Shown here in pieces: positions 63,688 through 64,000 of a stretch of 64,000 nt of DNA (position 1 is the first letter of the stretch; the number at the start of each line of letters is the position of its first letter). Position numbers and translations under genes: made by a program. Under the pieces are notes generated by a model. The model searched no databases, had not been told where the DNA came from, and saw only the letters and a program-made list of their open reading frames with translations. Location of the stretch: assembly GCF_030758415.1 (NCBI RefSeq), contig NZ_CP132334.1:1612001-1676000 (forward strand), written 5' to 3'. The stretch comes from Parvularcula sp. IMCC14364. GTDB lineage: Bacteria > Pseudomonadota > Alphaproteobacteria > Caulobacterales > Parvularculaceae.

Positions 63688-64000
63688 ATGGTAATCAAAA
63701 ATATGAAAGCCACCCCGGTCTCTTCCCTGTCTTCAGCACTGGATCAGCCAGGCGCCTTTGAGAAATCCCAGAGGCTGGCCCGGGTGGCACATGCGGTGAA
63801 TGACGTGCGCGAAGGATGCTGGACGGCATCGGACATGCTATGGGAAATGCTTGGCCTGCCACCACAGAAAAAACCGGTCACGTATGAAAGTCGACGTGAG
63901 AAAAAGCTGCTTGGACCATACTACGAAGAGATCATTCGTATGCGTAGCGCCTGCATTCGCAACGGCTCTTCACAATCCCATGAACTTCATGCGCATAATG
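63688..64000 (+). CDS. N-terminal part of a possible PAS-domain sensor protein
   Basis: The frame from ATG 63688 runs off the right edge. The 104 visible residues include RLARVAHAVNDVREGCWTAS and DMLWEMLGLPPQ, a pattern like the start of PAS sensor domains (RLARxGxWxWDxxxGxxxWSDxxxxIxGL), but identity is weak and no histidine-kinase core is seen. Divergent from the receiver gene with 139 bases between. An in-frame ATG at 63703 is an alternative start. Confidence 0.6.
   Translation, partial: MVIKNMKATPVSSLSSALDQPGAFEKSQRLARVAHAVNDVREGCWTASDMLWEMLGLPPQKKPVTYESRREKKLLGPYYEEIIRMRSACIRNGSSQSHELHAHN

Overview
The window looks like chromosomal DNA of a free-living, probably marine, alphaproteobacterium (GC in the mid-50s by eye). 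Support comes from an alphaproteobacterial LexA/SOS box of the GTTC-N7-GTTC type between ssb and uvrA, the order yfgM-like/bamB/der, a large TonB-dependent receptor beside a complete type II secretion system, an ECF42 sigma-factor operon, and broad fatty-acid and branched-acyl-CoA catabolism. I cannot fix the order; Caulobacterales, Parvularculales or Kordiimonadales-like groups would all fit.

Layout. 1-6.3 kb: truncated VOC gene, ssb and uvrA (divergent, shared SOS box), an exosortase-A-associated O-glycosylation ligase, and a CDF metal exporter with a natural His6 N-terminus. 6.4-25 kb: a secretion supercluster. On the minus strand lie a 937-aa duplicated-domain surface lipoprotein, a TonB-dependent receptor, a terminator, then gspC-D-E-F-G-H-I-J-K-L-M-N plus an uncharacterised small lipoprotein; the prepilin peptidase (gspO) diverges from the lipoprotein end. 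So the secretion machine, its pseudopilin-processing enzyme and a likely exported cargo/receptor pair are together.

25-33 kb: nitronate monooxygenase, a dienelactone-hydrolase gene broken by an internal deletion, a methyltransferase, a DUF885 peptidase-like lipoprotein, and a fatty-acid beta-oxidation pair (FadJ-type multifunctional enzyme and thiolase). 33-36.5 kb: BON/OmpA protein, an HhH-DUF2853 fusion, a CAU tRNA and a complete-looking subclass B3 metallo-beta-lactamase. 36.5-42 kb: biotin-dependent methylcrotonyl/geranyl-CoA-type carboxylase (two subunits) divergent from an IVD-like acyl-CoA dehydrogenase and a TetR regulator, with a perfect 36-bp palindrome between them. 42-49.6 kb: a two-domain beta-helix exoprotein, DsbA-family oxidoreductase, a small periplasmic protein, LysR and Fur/Zur-type regulators, GST and enoyl-CoA hydratase.

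49.7-54.2 kb is an AT-richer accessory island at a tRNA-Leu(GAG): a decayed tyrosine-integrase start followed by two tandem paralogous membrane-anchored serine hydrolases of a type I do not recognise. This is the best candidate for an undescribed system. 54.2-64 kb returns to core genes: lipB, an ECF42 operon with a matching promoter, der (its ribosome site is caught in a perfect 13-bp hairpin), bamB, a YfgM-like protein, apt, GST, a DUF2855 protein, a stand-alone response regulator and the start of a divergent gene that may be a PAS-type sensor.
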